DNA of 64,000 nt from Streptacidiphilus pinicola (GTDB lineage Bacteria; Actinomycetota; Actinomycetes; Streptomycetales; Streptomycetaceae): NCBI RefSeq assembly GCF_003258295.1, contig NZ_QKYN01000039.1:1-64000 (forward strand), given 5' to 3'. The notes under the pieces were generated by a model. That model searched no databases. It was not told the origin of the DNA and saw only the letters and a program-made list of their open reading frames with translations. This document shows, piece after piece, positions 1 to 8,473 of the stretch (position 1 is its first letter; each line of letters begins with the position of its first letter). The translations under genes were made by a program, and so were the position numbers.

Positions 1-480
1 GGCCTTGCTCTGGGCGCGGGCCACCACCAGCATCCCCTTGCGGTACCGGTCGCTGACCTCGGCCGCGCGCAGCGGACGGCCGTCCGCATGGAAGAAGCCG
101 GCCGGCCCGGTGAGGAAGGCGAGCCGGCGGCGCAGGACGCGTGCCTGGTCGGCCGGGTCGGGCAGGTGGCCGAGGAAGGCGAGGAGGGTGAAGAAGGAGG
201 AGCCGTCGGAGATCTCGATCTCGGACGGCTCGGTGAGGCGCCGCAGGAGTTCCGCCCGGCCGGGTTCGGTCAGGGTGAGGACCTGGCGGGTCGGGCCGGT
301 GCCCGTCTCCTCCGCGTGGCGGGTCAGGAGGCCGGCCTTCTGGAGTCGGTTGAGGGCCGGGTAGAGCGCGCCGTCGCTGACGGGGCGGGCGTGGCCCATC
401 AGATCGGAGATGCGTCGCCGCAGCTCGTAGGCGTGCAGCGGCTCCTCCGCGAGGAAGCCGAGGACGGCCAGGGTGAGCAC
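1..480 (-). CDS. PadR-family transcriptional regulator, C-terminus outside window
   Basis: The minus strand is open from a GTG at 480 to the window edge (160 codons). AAGGAG lies 8 bases upstream of the GTG. The N-terminal third is a PadR winged helix, with HAYELRRRI, then the recognition segment SDGALYPALNRLQKAGLL and a wing around TGPTRQVLTLTEPG. The remainder resembles the helical C-terminal dimerisation region of the PadR/AcrR-C (Vir) subgroup. It diverges from the MATE exporter at 576, and a long palindrome lies between the two genes, so it probably represses itself and the exporter. The inducer cannot be read from the sequence. The 3' end is missing. Confidence 0.88.
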   Translation of the reverse strand, partial: MLTLAVLGFLAEEPLHAYELRRRISDLMGHARPVSDGALYPALNRLQKAGLLTRHAEETGTGPTRQVLTLTEPGRAELLRRLTEPSEIEISDGSSFFTLLAFLGHLPDPADQARVLRRRLAFLTGPAGFFHADGRPLRAAEVSDRYRKGMLVVARAQSKA

Positions 481-529
481 CGGGCCGACTCCTTTCCGTG
501 AGCGACGACGAGCGACGACCACCATTCTC

Positions 530-568
530 AGGCTACCTCTATTCGAGACACTCGATGAGAGGTAGCCT
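530..568. promoter_or_regulatory. Long palindrome, probable PadR operator
   Basis: AGGCTACCTCT (530-540) is matched exactly by AGAGGTAGCCT (558-568). The next seven bases of each arm also pair except for two mismatches, giving about 18-base arms around ACA. The site lies between the divergent PadR and MATE genes, just before the MATE start. PadR dimers bind inverted repeats in such divergent promoters. The assignment to this PadR protein is inferred from position. Confidence 0.7.
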
Positions 569-575
569 CCTGCCC

Positions 576-1946
576 ATGGCCTCCTCCAAGCTGCTCGGAC
601 TCGCCGGGCCCGTCTACGTGGAACTGCTCTCGGGCGTGGTCGCCGGGATCGTCGACACCTTCTGGGTCGCCCGGCTGGGACGCACCGCGATCGGGGCGGT
701 CGCCGTCGCGAGCACCGTCGAGAACGTGCTGCTCGGGGTGGTGCTGGCGATCGGCATCGGCGCCACCGTGCTGCTCGCCCCCGACCGCGGCGCGCTGCGG
801 GTCACGGCCCGGGCGGCGGGCCTGCTCTGGCTGGCCGTCACCCCGCTGGTGGCGCTGGGCGGCTGGGCCGCCCGCGCGCCGCTGGCCGCCGCGCTGACCG
901 GCGGCGACGCCGCTCAGAGCGGGCCGACCGCCGCCTTTCTCGCGATCTCGATGCCCGGGATCGCCGTCTTCTTCGCGCAGAACGTCGTCGACGGCGTCTT
1001 CAAGGGACTCGGCGACACCCGGACACCGATGCGGATGGCCCTGCTGGCCAACGCCACCCTGCTCGTCCTGGACCCGGTGCTGATCTACGGGCTGCTCGGC
1101 GCGCCGAGACTCGGCGTCACCGGCGCCGCGCTCGCCCTGGTCGCCTCCCGGGTGGCGCCGCTGGTTATCAGCCTGCTCCGGGTGCGCCGCCTGCTGGGAC
1201 GCGACGACGCGAGCACATCCGGCCCGACCGACCGCCTGACCACCCGCCAGGCCGCCCGGCGTATCCTGCGCGTCGGCGTGCCGACCGCCGCCGACTTCGT
1301 CACCCGGATGCTGATCGGCCTGGCCATGGTCGCGCTGACGGCACGCTTCGGCGCGGTACCGCTCGCCGCCTACGGCATCGGCACCCGGATCATGCTGCTC
1401 GCCACCATGGCGTTCTACGCCGTCCGTCAGGCGGCCTCGATCCGGCTCAGCACCGCCCCGGACGCGCTCGCCCCGATCGGACGCGAGGCGCTGCGCCTCG
1501 CCTGGAGTGCGGCGCTCGTCGCGGACGCGGTCCTGCTCGCCGCGCCCGAACCGCTGCTGCGCCTGTTCACCCACGACGCCGCCGTCGTCCACACCGGCGT
1601 GGTCCTGCTGCGCTACCTGGCCGGCTACCTGCTCGCCCTCGCCGGGGTCGTCGCCCTCGCCGGGGCGCTGCTGGCGACGGGCCGGGCCCCGGTCATGTTC
1701 CGGATCACCCTGGTCGGCGCGGCGGTCCAGATCGCCCTCGCCTGGGCGCTGAGCAGCGCCGGGGGCGCGCAGGGGGTCTGGCTGGCCATGGTCCTCGGGA
1801 CAGCGCTGCAGTTCGCGCTGACGCTCGGCGCCCTCTTCCTACCGGGCGGTAGCCGGGGTATGGTGTCGGCACCACCTCCGTCGGCGTTGGGAGCCGCCGC
1901 GACGGAGCGTTCACGTGGTTCATCACCACGGCCTTCTTCACGCTGA
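576..1946 (+). CDS. MATE/DinF-like multidrug efflux transporter
   Basis: This 456-residue integral membrane protein has about 12 hydrophobic segments in two homologous halves, as in MATE exporters. The halves begin near ELLSGVVAGIVDTFWVARLG and RVGVPTAADFVTRMLIGLAMVAL. The FKGLGDTRTPM loop is typical of the DinF branch. It would export cationic drugs or metabolites in exchange for Na+ or H+; the substrate is unknown. The ATG at 576 gives an N-terminus that fits the family. In-frame starts at 498 and 555 lie within or before the operator. The last ~30 residues are rich in Ser, Ala and Arg and look like an unconserved tail. Expression is probably controlled by the divergent PadR gene. Confidence 0.88.
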   Translation: MASSKLLGLAGPVYVELLSGVVAGIVDTFWVARLGRTAIGAVAVASTVENVLLGVVLAIGIGATVLLAPDRGALRVTARAAGLLWLAVTPLVALGGWAARAPLAAALTGGDAAQSGPTAAFLAISMPGIAVFFAQNVVDGVFKGLGDTRTPMRMALLANATLLVLDPVLIYGLLGAPRLGVTGAALALVASRVAPLVISLLRVRRLLGRDDASTSGPTDRLTTRQAARRILRVGVPTAADFVTRMLIGLAMVALTARFGAVPLAAYGIGTRIMLLATMAFYAVRQAASIRLSTAPDALAPIGREALRLAWSAALVADAVLLAAPEPLLRLFTHDAAVVHTGVVLLRYLAGYLLALAGVVALAGALLATGRAPVMFRITLVGAAVQIALAWALSSAGGAQGVWLAMVLGTALQFALTLGALFLPGGSRGMVSAPPPSALGAAATERSRGSSPRPSSR

Positions 1947-2067
1947 GCCTGCGCCCTCGGCGACTTCTCTTCACGGTCCTCAGTCGCACCGTGTGCACCC
2001 TTTTCTCTCGCCGCCGCGTCGGAGCGGAACGACCGCGGCGTACTCCCTGCTTCCCAGGAGTCACGCC

Positions 2068-3849
2068 ATGTCCGAGAATTCCGTCTTCCCCACCGTCGCC
2101 GTCGTCGGCCTCGGCACCATGGGTGCCGGGATCGCCGAGATCGTCGCCCGCAGCGGCCGCCAGGTGATCGGCATCGAGGCCACCGCCGCCGAGGCGCACG
2201 CCGCGCGGGCGCGGATCGAGGAGGCCACCGCGCACTCCGTGCGCCGTGGCCGACTGTCCGAGGAGGAGCGCGCCGCGCTGCTCGGGCGGATCACGGTGAC
2301 CGAGGAGCTCACCGCCGCCGCCGGGGCGCAGCTGGTGATCGAGGAGGTGCCGGAGCAGCTGGAGCTGAAGCGCGAGATCTTCGCCGAGCTCGACAAGATC
2401 TGCCCGCCGGAGACCGTCCTCGCGACCGGCACCACCGCCCTCTCGGTCACCCGCATCGCCGCCGCGACCGGCCGCCCGGAGCGCATCCTCGGCCTGCACT
2501 TCTTCAACCCCGCGCCGGTGATGCAGCTGGTCGAGGTGGTCCGCACGGTGCTGACGAGCCCACAGGCCGCCGAGGACGCGGCGGAGTTCGCCCGCTCGCT
2601 CGGCAAGTCGCCGGTCGCCGCCGGGGACCGGGCCGGGTTCATCGTCAACGGGCTGCTCTTCGCCTACCTGAACCAGGCCGCCGCGATGTTCGAGTCGCGC
2701 TACGCCAGCCGCGAGGACATCGACGCCGCGATGCGCTTCGGCTGCGGTCTGCCGATGGGCCCGCTGGCCCTGCTGGACCTGATCGGCATCGACACCGCCA
2801 AGACCGTGCTGGAGGCGATGTACGCGCAGTCCCACGACCGCCTGCACGCGCCCGCGCCGATCCTCGGCCAGCTGGCCGCCGCGGGCCTGCTGGGCCGCAA
2901 GTCGGGTCGCGGCTTCTACAGCTACGCCGCGCCCGGCTCCTCCGAGGTCGTCGCCGAGGAGGGCTCCGCCAACAAGGTGCGCGTCGCGGGCCGCGAGGTG
3001 CGCAGCGTCGGAGTCTGCGGCTCGGGCACGATGGCCAACGGCATCGCCGAGGTCTTCGCCAAGGCGGGTTACACCGTCACCCAGGTCGCCCGCAGCCAGG
3101 AGAAGGCCGACCGGTCCAAGGCCGCGATCCAGAAGTCGCTGGACCGCATGGTCGCCAAGGGCCGCCTCTCCGAGGAGGACCGCGACGCCACCCTGGCCCG
3201 GGTCACCCCGAGCGGCAGCTACGAGGACCTGCACGGCGTCGACCTGGTCCTGGAGGCCGTCGCCGAGGACCTGGCGGTCAAGCGCGAGCTGTTCGCCACC
3301 CTCGACAAGATCTGCAAGCCGGGCGCGGTGCTGGCCACGACCACCTCCTCGCTCCCGGTGATCCAGTGCGCGACGGCCACCAGCCGCCCGCAGGACGTCA
3401 TCGGCATGCACTTCTTCAACCCGGCCCCGGCCATGAAGCTGGTCGAGGTGGTCTCCACCGTGCTGACCGCCGAGGACGTCACCGAGACCGTGCTGGACCT
3501 GTGCGCCACGGTCCGCAAGCACCCGGTGGAGTGCGGCGACCGGGCCGGCTTCATCGTGAACGCGCTGCTCTTCCCGTACCTCAACGACGCCGTGCGGATG
3601 ATCGAGGAGCACTACGCCTCGGTCGACGACGTCGACACCGCGATGAAGCTGGGCTGCGGCTATCCGATGGGCCCGTTCGAGCTGCTGGACGTGGTCGGCC
3701 TGGACGTCTCGCTGACCATCGAGAAGGTGCTGCACGCGGAGTTCCGCGAGCCGGGCCTGGCGCCGGCACCGCTGCTGGAGCACCTGGTGACCGCGGGCTG
3801 CCTGGGCCGCAAGACCGGCCGCGGCTTCCGCGACCACGCGCGTCGATGA
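2068..3849 (+). CDS. Tandem-fused 3-hydroxybutyryl-CoA dehydrogenase (two complete modules)
   Basis: The 593-residue protein contains two complete copies of an about 285-residue 3-hydroxyacyl-CoA dehydrogenase. Copy 1 opens with the NAD(P) loop VGLGTMGAGIAE near residue 10. Copy 2 opens with VGVCGSGTMANGIAE near residue 314. Each copy has the catalytic HFFNPAP segment, a GFIVN segment and a G(R/K)KxGRGF ending, so both may be active. The reaction interconverts acetoacetyl-CoA and 3-hydroxybutyryl-CoA, which feeds crotonyl-CoA to Ccr downstream. CAGGAG 7 bases before ATG 2068 sets the start; the longer open frame upstream has no support. A TetR gene and the ethylmalonyl-CoA genes follow on the same strand. 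Confidence 0.88.
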   Translation: MSENSVFPTVAVVGLGTMGAGIAEIVARSGRQVIGIEATAAEAHAARARIEEATAHSVRRGRLSEEERAALLGRITVTEELTAAAGAQLVIEEVPEQLELKREIFAELDKICPPETVLATGTTALSVTRIAAATGRPERILGLHFFNPAPVMQLVEVVRTVLTSPQAAEDAAEFARSLGKSPVAAGDRAGFIVNGLLFAYLNQAAAMFESRYASREDIDAAMRFGCGLPMGPLALLDLIGIDTAKTVLEAMYAQSHDRLHAPAPILGQLAAAGLLGRKSGRGFYSYAAPGSSEVVAEEGSANKVRVAGREVRSVGVCGSGTMANGIAEVFAKAGYTVTQVARSQEKADRSKAAIQKSLDRMVAKGRLSEEDRDATLARVTPSGSYEDLHGVDLVLEAVAEDLAVKRELFATLDKICKPGAVLATTTSSLPVIQCATATSRPQDVIGMHFFNPAPAMKLVEVVSTVLTAEDVTETVLDLCATVRKHPVECGDRAGFIVNALLFPYLNDAVRMIEEHYASVDDVDTAMKLGCGYPMGPFELLDVVGLDVSLTIEKVLHAEFREPGLAPAPLLEHLVTAGCLGRKTGRGFRDHARR

Positions 3850-3869
3850 GGCCAGGTAGCCTTCCCGTC

Positions 3870-4700
3870 ATGACCACGGAACAGCAGCTGCTGGAGCAGG
3901 CGGGCCTGGACGGCGCCGCAAGCGACGCGGGGACGTCCGGCGGCAACGGCGGTGCCACCCGCCGGGCGACGGCCCAACGGCAGCTGATGCGCCAGGAACT
4001 GGCCACAGCGGCCATGGAGCTGTTCGCCTCGCAGGGCTACGAGGAGACGACGGTCGACCAGATCGCCGCGGCGGCGGGCGTCGCCCGGCGCACCTTCTTC
4101 CGGTACTTCCGGTCGAAGGAGGAGGCGATCTTCCCGGACCACGACGACACCCTGGTCCGGGTGGCCGACCTGCTGGCCAGCGCCGACCCGAGCGAGCATC
4201 CGCTGGACGTGGTCTGCCGGGGCATCAAGGAGGTGCTGCGGATGTACGCGGCCACCCCCTCGGTCTCGGTGGCCCGCTACCGGCTGATCCGTCAGGTGCC
4301 GACGCTGCGCGAGCGCGAGATCGCGGTGGTCGCCCGCTACGAGCGGCTGTTCACCCGCTACCTGCTGGGCCGGTTCGACACCGACCAGGGCGACGACGCG
4401 ATGCTCGCCGAGGTCTCGGCGGCGGCCGTCGTCGCGGCCCACAACCACGTGCTGCGGCGCTGGCTGCGGGCCGGCGGCCGGGGCGAGGTGGAGTCCCAGT
4501 TGGACCACGCCTTCGAGGCCATCCGGCGGACCTTCTGGGGCGACCTCTCCACCCGCCGCGGCGACCGCCCGGCACTCCAGCTGGCACCGAGTGACACCCA
4601 CGGCGACGACTTCGTCATCACCGTCGCCCGCGCGGACGCCCCGCTGGACCAGGTCATGGCCGGCATCCGCGCCGCCCTGACCGGCCAGAACGAGGAATAA
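3870..4700 (+). CDS. TetR-family regulator of the ethylmalonyl-CoA cluster
   Basis: This 276-residue protein has a TetR N-terminal DNA-binding domain after a Gly/Ala-rich leader of about 40 residues. The helix-turn-helix reads TTVDQIAAAAGVARRTFFRYF, followed by SKEEAIF. The ligand-binding C-terminal domain is unassigned. ATG 3870 follows the dehydrogenase stop by 20 bases, so the two are probably cotranscribed. Lying between the dehydrogenase and ccr, it is the obvious candidate regulator of ccr, with an acyl-CoA as possible effector. That role is inferred from position. A strong hairpin follows the stop. Confidence 0.85.
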   Translation: MTTEQQLLEQAGLDGAASDAGTSGGNGGATRRATAQRQLMRQELATAAMELFASQGYEETTVDQIAAAAGVARRTFFRYFRSKEEAIFPDHDDTLVRVADLLASADPSEHPLDVVCRGIKEVLRMYAATPSVSVARYRLIRQVPTLREREIAVVARYERLFTRYLLGRFDTDQGDDAMLAEVSAAAVVAAHNHVLRRWLRAGGRGEVESQLDHAFEAIRRTFWGDLSTRRGDRPALQLAPSDTHGDDFVITVARADAPLDQVMAGIRAALTGQNEE

Positions 4701-4720
4701 TCGCAGGTCACACCAGTCAC

Positions 4721-4762
4721 ACACAGCAGTCCCCCGCCGGATTCGGCGGGGGACTGCTGTGT
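4721..4762 (+). terminator. 19-bp hairpin terminator after the TetR gene
   Basis: ACACAGCAGTCCCCCGCCG (4721-4739) and its exact complement (4744-4762) flank the loop GATT. The stem is perfect and GC-rich, with no T-run, which is common for actinomycete terminators. It begins 20 bases after the TetR stop and separates that unit from ccr. Confidence 0.85.
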
Positions 4763-5074
4763 CGTGTTGCAAGGTGATGACGCTCACGTGACACTGGATG
4801 CAATTGGTGGCACGCAGTGTCTTTACGAGTGGCACAGGGTGCCAGTACGTTGTTACCCACTGGTCGCGGCGCCGCGGCTCCCCACCCCGGCGCGCCTCGA
4901 CCTCCCGCCCGCGCGCCACCCCTGCGCAGGCCCCAATCTCGAAGCAGCACCGTTTCAGATCCTTACCGCGACTGACGTAGCCGGCGTCCGCTCCCGGCCA
5001 CACAACAGACCGCCCCCCGTCCCACTGACGCACCCTGCATCCCTCGTGCAGGTACGCCGCCGCCGGAGGCAGCC
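4763..5074 (+). promoter_or_regulatory. ccr upstream region with a TGGCAC/GTGCCA palindrome
   Basis: This 312-base stretch has no convincing gene. TGGCAC-AGG-GTGCCA forms a perfect palindrome at 4830-4844. Another TGGCAC lies at 4808-4813, 22 bases upstream, and TCACGTGA is at 4784-4791. The region follows a terminator and precedes ccr, so it should hold the ccr promoter, and the palindrome is a candidate TetR site. No clear -10/-35 pair was identified. Confidence 0.5.
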
Positions 5075-6421
5075 ATGGCAGCCATGAAGGAAATCCTCGC
5101 CGCGATCCAGAACCCGGAGACCACCGCCGCCGAATACGCGGCGCTGGAGCTCCCGGAGTCCTACCGCGCGATCACGCTCCACAAGGACGAGCAGGAGATG
5201 TTCGCGGGCCAGGAGAGCCGCAACAAGGACCCGCGCAAGTCCCTGCACCTGGACGAGATCGCCCTGCCGGAGCTCGGCCCGGGCGAGGCCCTGGTCGCGG
5301 TGATGGCCAGCGCGGTCAACTACAACACCGTGTGGAGCTCGATCTTCGAGCCGGTCTCCACCTTCGGATTCCTGGAGCGTTATGGCCGCCTCTCGCCCGA
5401 GACCGCGCGTCACAACCAGGACTTCCACGTCCTCGGCTCCGACCTGGCGGGCGTGGTGCTGCGCACCGGGCCGGGCGTGCACGCATGGAAGCCCGGCGAC
5501 AAGGTGGTCGCCCACTGTCTCAGCGTCGAGCTGGAGAGCGCCGACGGCCACAACGACACCATGCTGGACCCCGAGCAGCGCATCTGGGGCTTCGAGACCA
5601 ACTACGGCGGTCTGGCCGAGATCGCGCTGGTCAAGTCCAACCAGCTGATGCCCAAGCCGGAGCACCTCACCTGGGAGGAGGCCGCCTCCCCGGGCCTGGT
5701 CAACTCCACCGCCTACCGTCAGCTGGTCTCCCGCAACGGCGCCGGTATGAAGCAGGGCGACAACGTGCTGATCTGGGGCGCCTCCGGCGGCCTCGGCTCC
5801 TACGCCACCCAGTACGCGCTGGCCGGCGGCGCCAACCCGATCTGCGTCGTCTCCAGCCCGGCCAAGGCGAAGATCTGCGAGGAGATGGGCGCCGAGGCGA
5901 TCATCGACCGCTCCGCCGAGGGCTACAAGTTCTGGAAGGACGAGCACAACCAGGACCCGCGCGAGTGGAAGCGCTTCGGCGGCAAGATCCGCGAGCTGAC
6001 CGGCGGTGAGGACGTCGACATCGTCTTCGAGCACCCGGGCCGCGAGACCTTCGGCGCCTCGGTCTACGTCACCCGCAAGGGCGGCACCGTCGTCACCTGC
6101 GCCTCGACCTCGGGCTACATGCACCAGTACGACAACCGCTACCTGTGGATGTCCCTCAAGCGCATCGTCGGTTCGCACTTCGCGAACTACCGCGAGGCGT
6201 GGGAGGCCAACCGCCTGATCGCCAAGGGCAAGATCCACCCGACGCTGTCGAAGACCTACACCCTCGCCGAGACCGGCCAGGCCTCGCTGGACGTGCACCA
6301 CAACAAGCACCAGGGCAAGGTCGGCGTCCTGTGCCTGGCGCCGGAGGAGGGCCTCGGCGTCACGGACCACGAGCTCCGCGCCAAGCACCTCCCGGCCATC
6401 AACCGCTTCCGCGGGGAGTAA
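5075..6421 (+). CDS. ccr: Crotonyl-CoA carboxylase/reductase
   Basis: This 448-residue medium-chain dehydrogenase/reductase carries out the NADPH-dependent reductive carboxylation of crotonyl-CoA to (2S)-ethylmalonyl-CoA. The nucleotide loop WGASGGLGSYATQYA is at about 233-247. Asn84, Phe173, Glu174 and His368 fall exactly where the four CO2-pocket residues of the Kitasatospora setae enzyme lie (N81, F170, E171, H365, a constant offset of three). The protein should therefore carboxylate rather than only reduce. GGAGG 5 bases before ATG 5075 supports the start; a second ATG at 5084 is possible. It heads the run ccr-meaA-mcl-mch-mcd, and ethylmalonyl-CoA is also a polyketide extender unit. Confidence 0.96.
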   Translation: MAAMKEILAAIQNPETTAAEYAALELPESYRAITLHKDEQEMFAGQESRNKDPRKSLHLDEIALPELGPGEALVAVMASAVNYNTVWSSIFEPVSTFGFLERYGRLSPETARHNQDFHVLGSDLAGVVLRTGPGVHAWKPGDKVVAHCLSVELESADGHNDTMLDPEQRIWGFETNYGGLAEIALVKSNQLMPKPEHLTWEEAASPGLVNSTAYRQLVSRNGAGMKQGDNVLIWGASGGLGSYATQYALAGGANPICVVSSPAKAKICEEMGAEAIIDRSAEGYKFWKDEHNQDPREWKRFGGKIRELTGGEDVDIVFEHPGRETFGASVYVTRKGGTVVTCASTSGYMHQYDNRYLWMSLKRIVGSHFANYREAWEANRLIAKGKIHPTLSKTYTLAETGQASLDVHHNKHQGKVGVLCLAPEEGLGVTDHELRAKHLPAINRFRGE

Positions 6422-6427
6422 CCAGAG

Positions 6428-8473
6428 ATGACTGTCCATCGGGACCGGCCCTGGCTGATGAGGACGTACGCGGGGCACTCCTCCGCGGCCGCCTCGAACG
6501 AGCTGTACCGGAAGAACCTGGCGAAGGGTCAGACGGGCCTCTCCGTCGCCTTCGACCTGCCGACGCAGACCGGCTACAACCCCGACCACGTCCTCGCCCG
6601 CGGCGAGGTCGGGCGGGTCGGAGTCCCGGTCAGCCACGTGGGCGACATGCGGACCCTCTTCGAGGGCATCCCGCTGGAGCGCACCAACACCTCGATGACC
6701 ATCAACGCCACGGCCATGTGGCTGCTGGCGATGTACCAGGTGGTCGCCGAGGAGCAGGGCGCGGACATCGCCAAGCTGACCGGGACCACCCAGAACGACA
6801 TCATCAAGGAGTACCTGTCGCGCGGGACGCACGTCTTCCCGCCCGGGCCCTCCATCCGGCTGACCACCGACATGATCGCGTACACGGTCGCCAACATCCC
6901 CAAGTGGAACCCGATCAACATCTGCAGCTACCACCTGCAGGAGGCCGGGGCCACGCCGGTGCAGGAGCTGGCGTTCGCGATGTGCACGGCCATCGCCGTG
7001 CTCGACGCGGTCCGTGACAGCGGCCAGGTCAAGCCGGAGCAGATGGGCGAGGTCGTCGCCCGGATCTCCTTCTTCGTCAACGCGGGCGTCCGCTTCGTCG
7101 AGGAGATGTGCAAGCTGCGGGCCTTCGCCCAGCTGTGGGAGAAGGTGACGCTGGAGCGTTACGGCGTCACCGACCCCAAGCAGCGCCGGTTCCGCTACGG
7201 CGTCCAGGTCAACTCTCTGGGCCTGACCGAGGCGCAGCCGGAGAACAACGTCCAGCGCATCGTGCTGGAGATGCTCGCCGTGACGCTCTCGAAGGACGCG
7301 CGGGCGCGCGCCGTGCAGCTGCCGGCCTGGAACGAGGCGCTGGGTCTGCCCCGGCCCTGGGACCAGCAGTGGTCGCTGCGCATCCAGCAGGTCCTGGCGT
7401 TCGAGTCGGACCTGCTGGAGTACGGGGACCTGTTCACCGGCTCCGTCGTGGTCGAGGCCAAGGTCGCCGAGCTGCTCGCCGGCGCCGAGGCGGAGATCGC
7501 CAAGGTGCAGGAGATGGGCGGGGCCGTGGCCGCCGTCGAGTCCGGCTACCTGAAGGCCGCACTGGTCGCCTCGCACGCCGAGCGGCGCGCCCGGATCGAG
7601 TCGGGCGAGGACAAGGTCGTCGGCGTCAACTGCTACGAGACCACCGAGCCGAGCCCGCTGACCGCCGACCTGGACACCGCGATCATGGTCGTGGACGGGG
7701 ACGCCGAGCGTGCCGTGGCCGAGGCCTTCACCGGCTGGCTGGCCGAGCGCGACGAGGCCGCCGCGCAGGCGGCGCTGGGCGAGCTCAAGGCACAGGCCGC
7801 GACCGACGCCAACCTGATGACCGCCACCCTGGCCTGCGTCCGCGCGGGCGTCACCACGGGCGAGTGGGCCCAGGCGCTGCGGGACGTCTTCGGCGAGTAC
7901 CGTGCCCCCACGGGCGTCGGCGGCGCGCCGATCACCGGCACGATCGACCCGGAGTCCGGCTCCGAGCTGCTCACGGTCCGCGAGGCCGTCGCCCGCACGG
8001 CCGAGGAGCTCGGCAGCGGCAAGCTGCGGCTGCTGGTCGGCAAGCCCGGCCTGGACGGCCACTCCAACGGCGCCGAGCAGATCGCCGTGCGCGCCCGCGA
8101 CGCCGGCTTCGAGGTCGTCTACCAGGGCATCCGGCTGACGCCCGAGCAGATCACGGCCGCGGCCATCGCCGAGGACGTCCACTGCGTCGGTCTGTCGATC
8201 CTCTCCGGCGCCCACGCCGAGCTGGTGCCGGACGTGCTCCAGCGCCTGCGGCGCGCGGGAGTCGAGGACATGCCGGTCGTGGTCGGCGGGATCATCCCCG
8301 CCGCGGACGAGCAGGCCCTGCTTGCCCAGGGCGTGGCGGCGGTGTTCACTCCGAAGGACTTCGGGATCACCGCGATCATCGGCCGTATCGTCGACGAGAT
8401 CCGTCTGGCCCACGGCCTGGACCCGATCTTCACCACCCGTAAGACTCAGAAGGAAGAGACCCTCGCCTCATGA
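6428..8473 (+). CDS. meaA: Ethylmalonyl-CoA mutase (MeaA/Ecm), coenzyme B12-dependent
   Basis: This 681-residue single-chain acyl-CoA mutase converts (2R)-ethylmalonyl-CoA to (2S)-methylsuccinyl-CoA with adenosylcobalamin. The N-terminal TIM-barrel region begins with the substrate-binding stretch around FDLPTQTGYNPD. The C-terminal Rossmann-like B12 domain carries D543-G-H545-S-N-G548, where His545 is the expected lower cobalt ligand. A plain methylmalonyl-CoA mutase is the alternative, but position directly after ccr and single-chain size favour Ecm. It starts 6 bases after ccr and overlaps the next gene by four bases (ATGA), so it is probably translationally coupled. Confidence 0.93.
   Translation: MTVHRDRPWLMRTYAGHSSAAASNELYRKNLAKGQTGLSVAFDLPTQTGYNPDHVLARGEVGRVGVPVSHVGDMRTLFEGIPLERTNTSMTINATAMWLLAMYQVVAEEQGADIAKLTGTTQNDIIKEYLSRGTHVFPPGPSIRLTTDMIAYTVANIPKWNPINICSYHLQEAGATPVQELAFAMCTAIAVLDAVRDSGQVKPEQMGEVVARISFFVNAGVRFVEEMCKLRAFAQLWEKVTLERYGVTDPKQRRFRYGVQVNSLGLTEAQPENNVQRIVLEMLAVTLSKDARARAVQLPAWNEALGLPRPWDQQWSLRIQQVLAFESDLLEYGDLFTGSVVVEAKVAELLAGAEAEIAKVQEMGGAVAAVESGYLKAALVASHAERRARIESGEDKVVGVNCYETTEPSPLTADLDTAIMVVDGDAERAVAEAFTGWLAERDEAAAQAALGELKAQAATDANLMTATLACVRAGVTTGEWAQALRDVFGEYRAPTGVGGAPITGTIDPESGSELLTVREAVARTAEELGSGKLRLLVGKPGLDGHSNGAEQIAVRARDAGFEVVYQGIRLTPEQITAAAIAEDVHCVGLSILSGAHAELVPDVLQRLRRAGVEDMPVVVGGIIPAADEQALLAQGVAAVFTPKDFGITAIIGRIVDEIRLAHGLDPIFTTRKTQKEETLAS

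Noticed and set aside
1-501. Plus-strand open frames at 5-364 and 88-501
   Set aside because: They are antisense to a clear PadR reading frame on the minus strand and have Arg/Gly-rich, low-complexity translations.
1705-3837. 710-codon minus-strand frame under the 3-hydroxybutyryl-CoA dehydrogenase
   Set aside because: It is the typical antisense shadow of a high-GC gene, with a His/Asp/Arg-rich translation and no family resemblance.
4955-8413. 1152-codon minus-strand frame opposite ccr and meaA
   Set aside because: Both plus-strand genes are unmistakable; the antisense translation is low-complexity.
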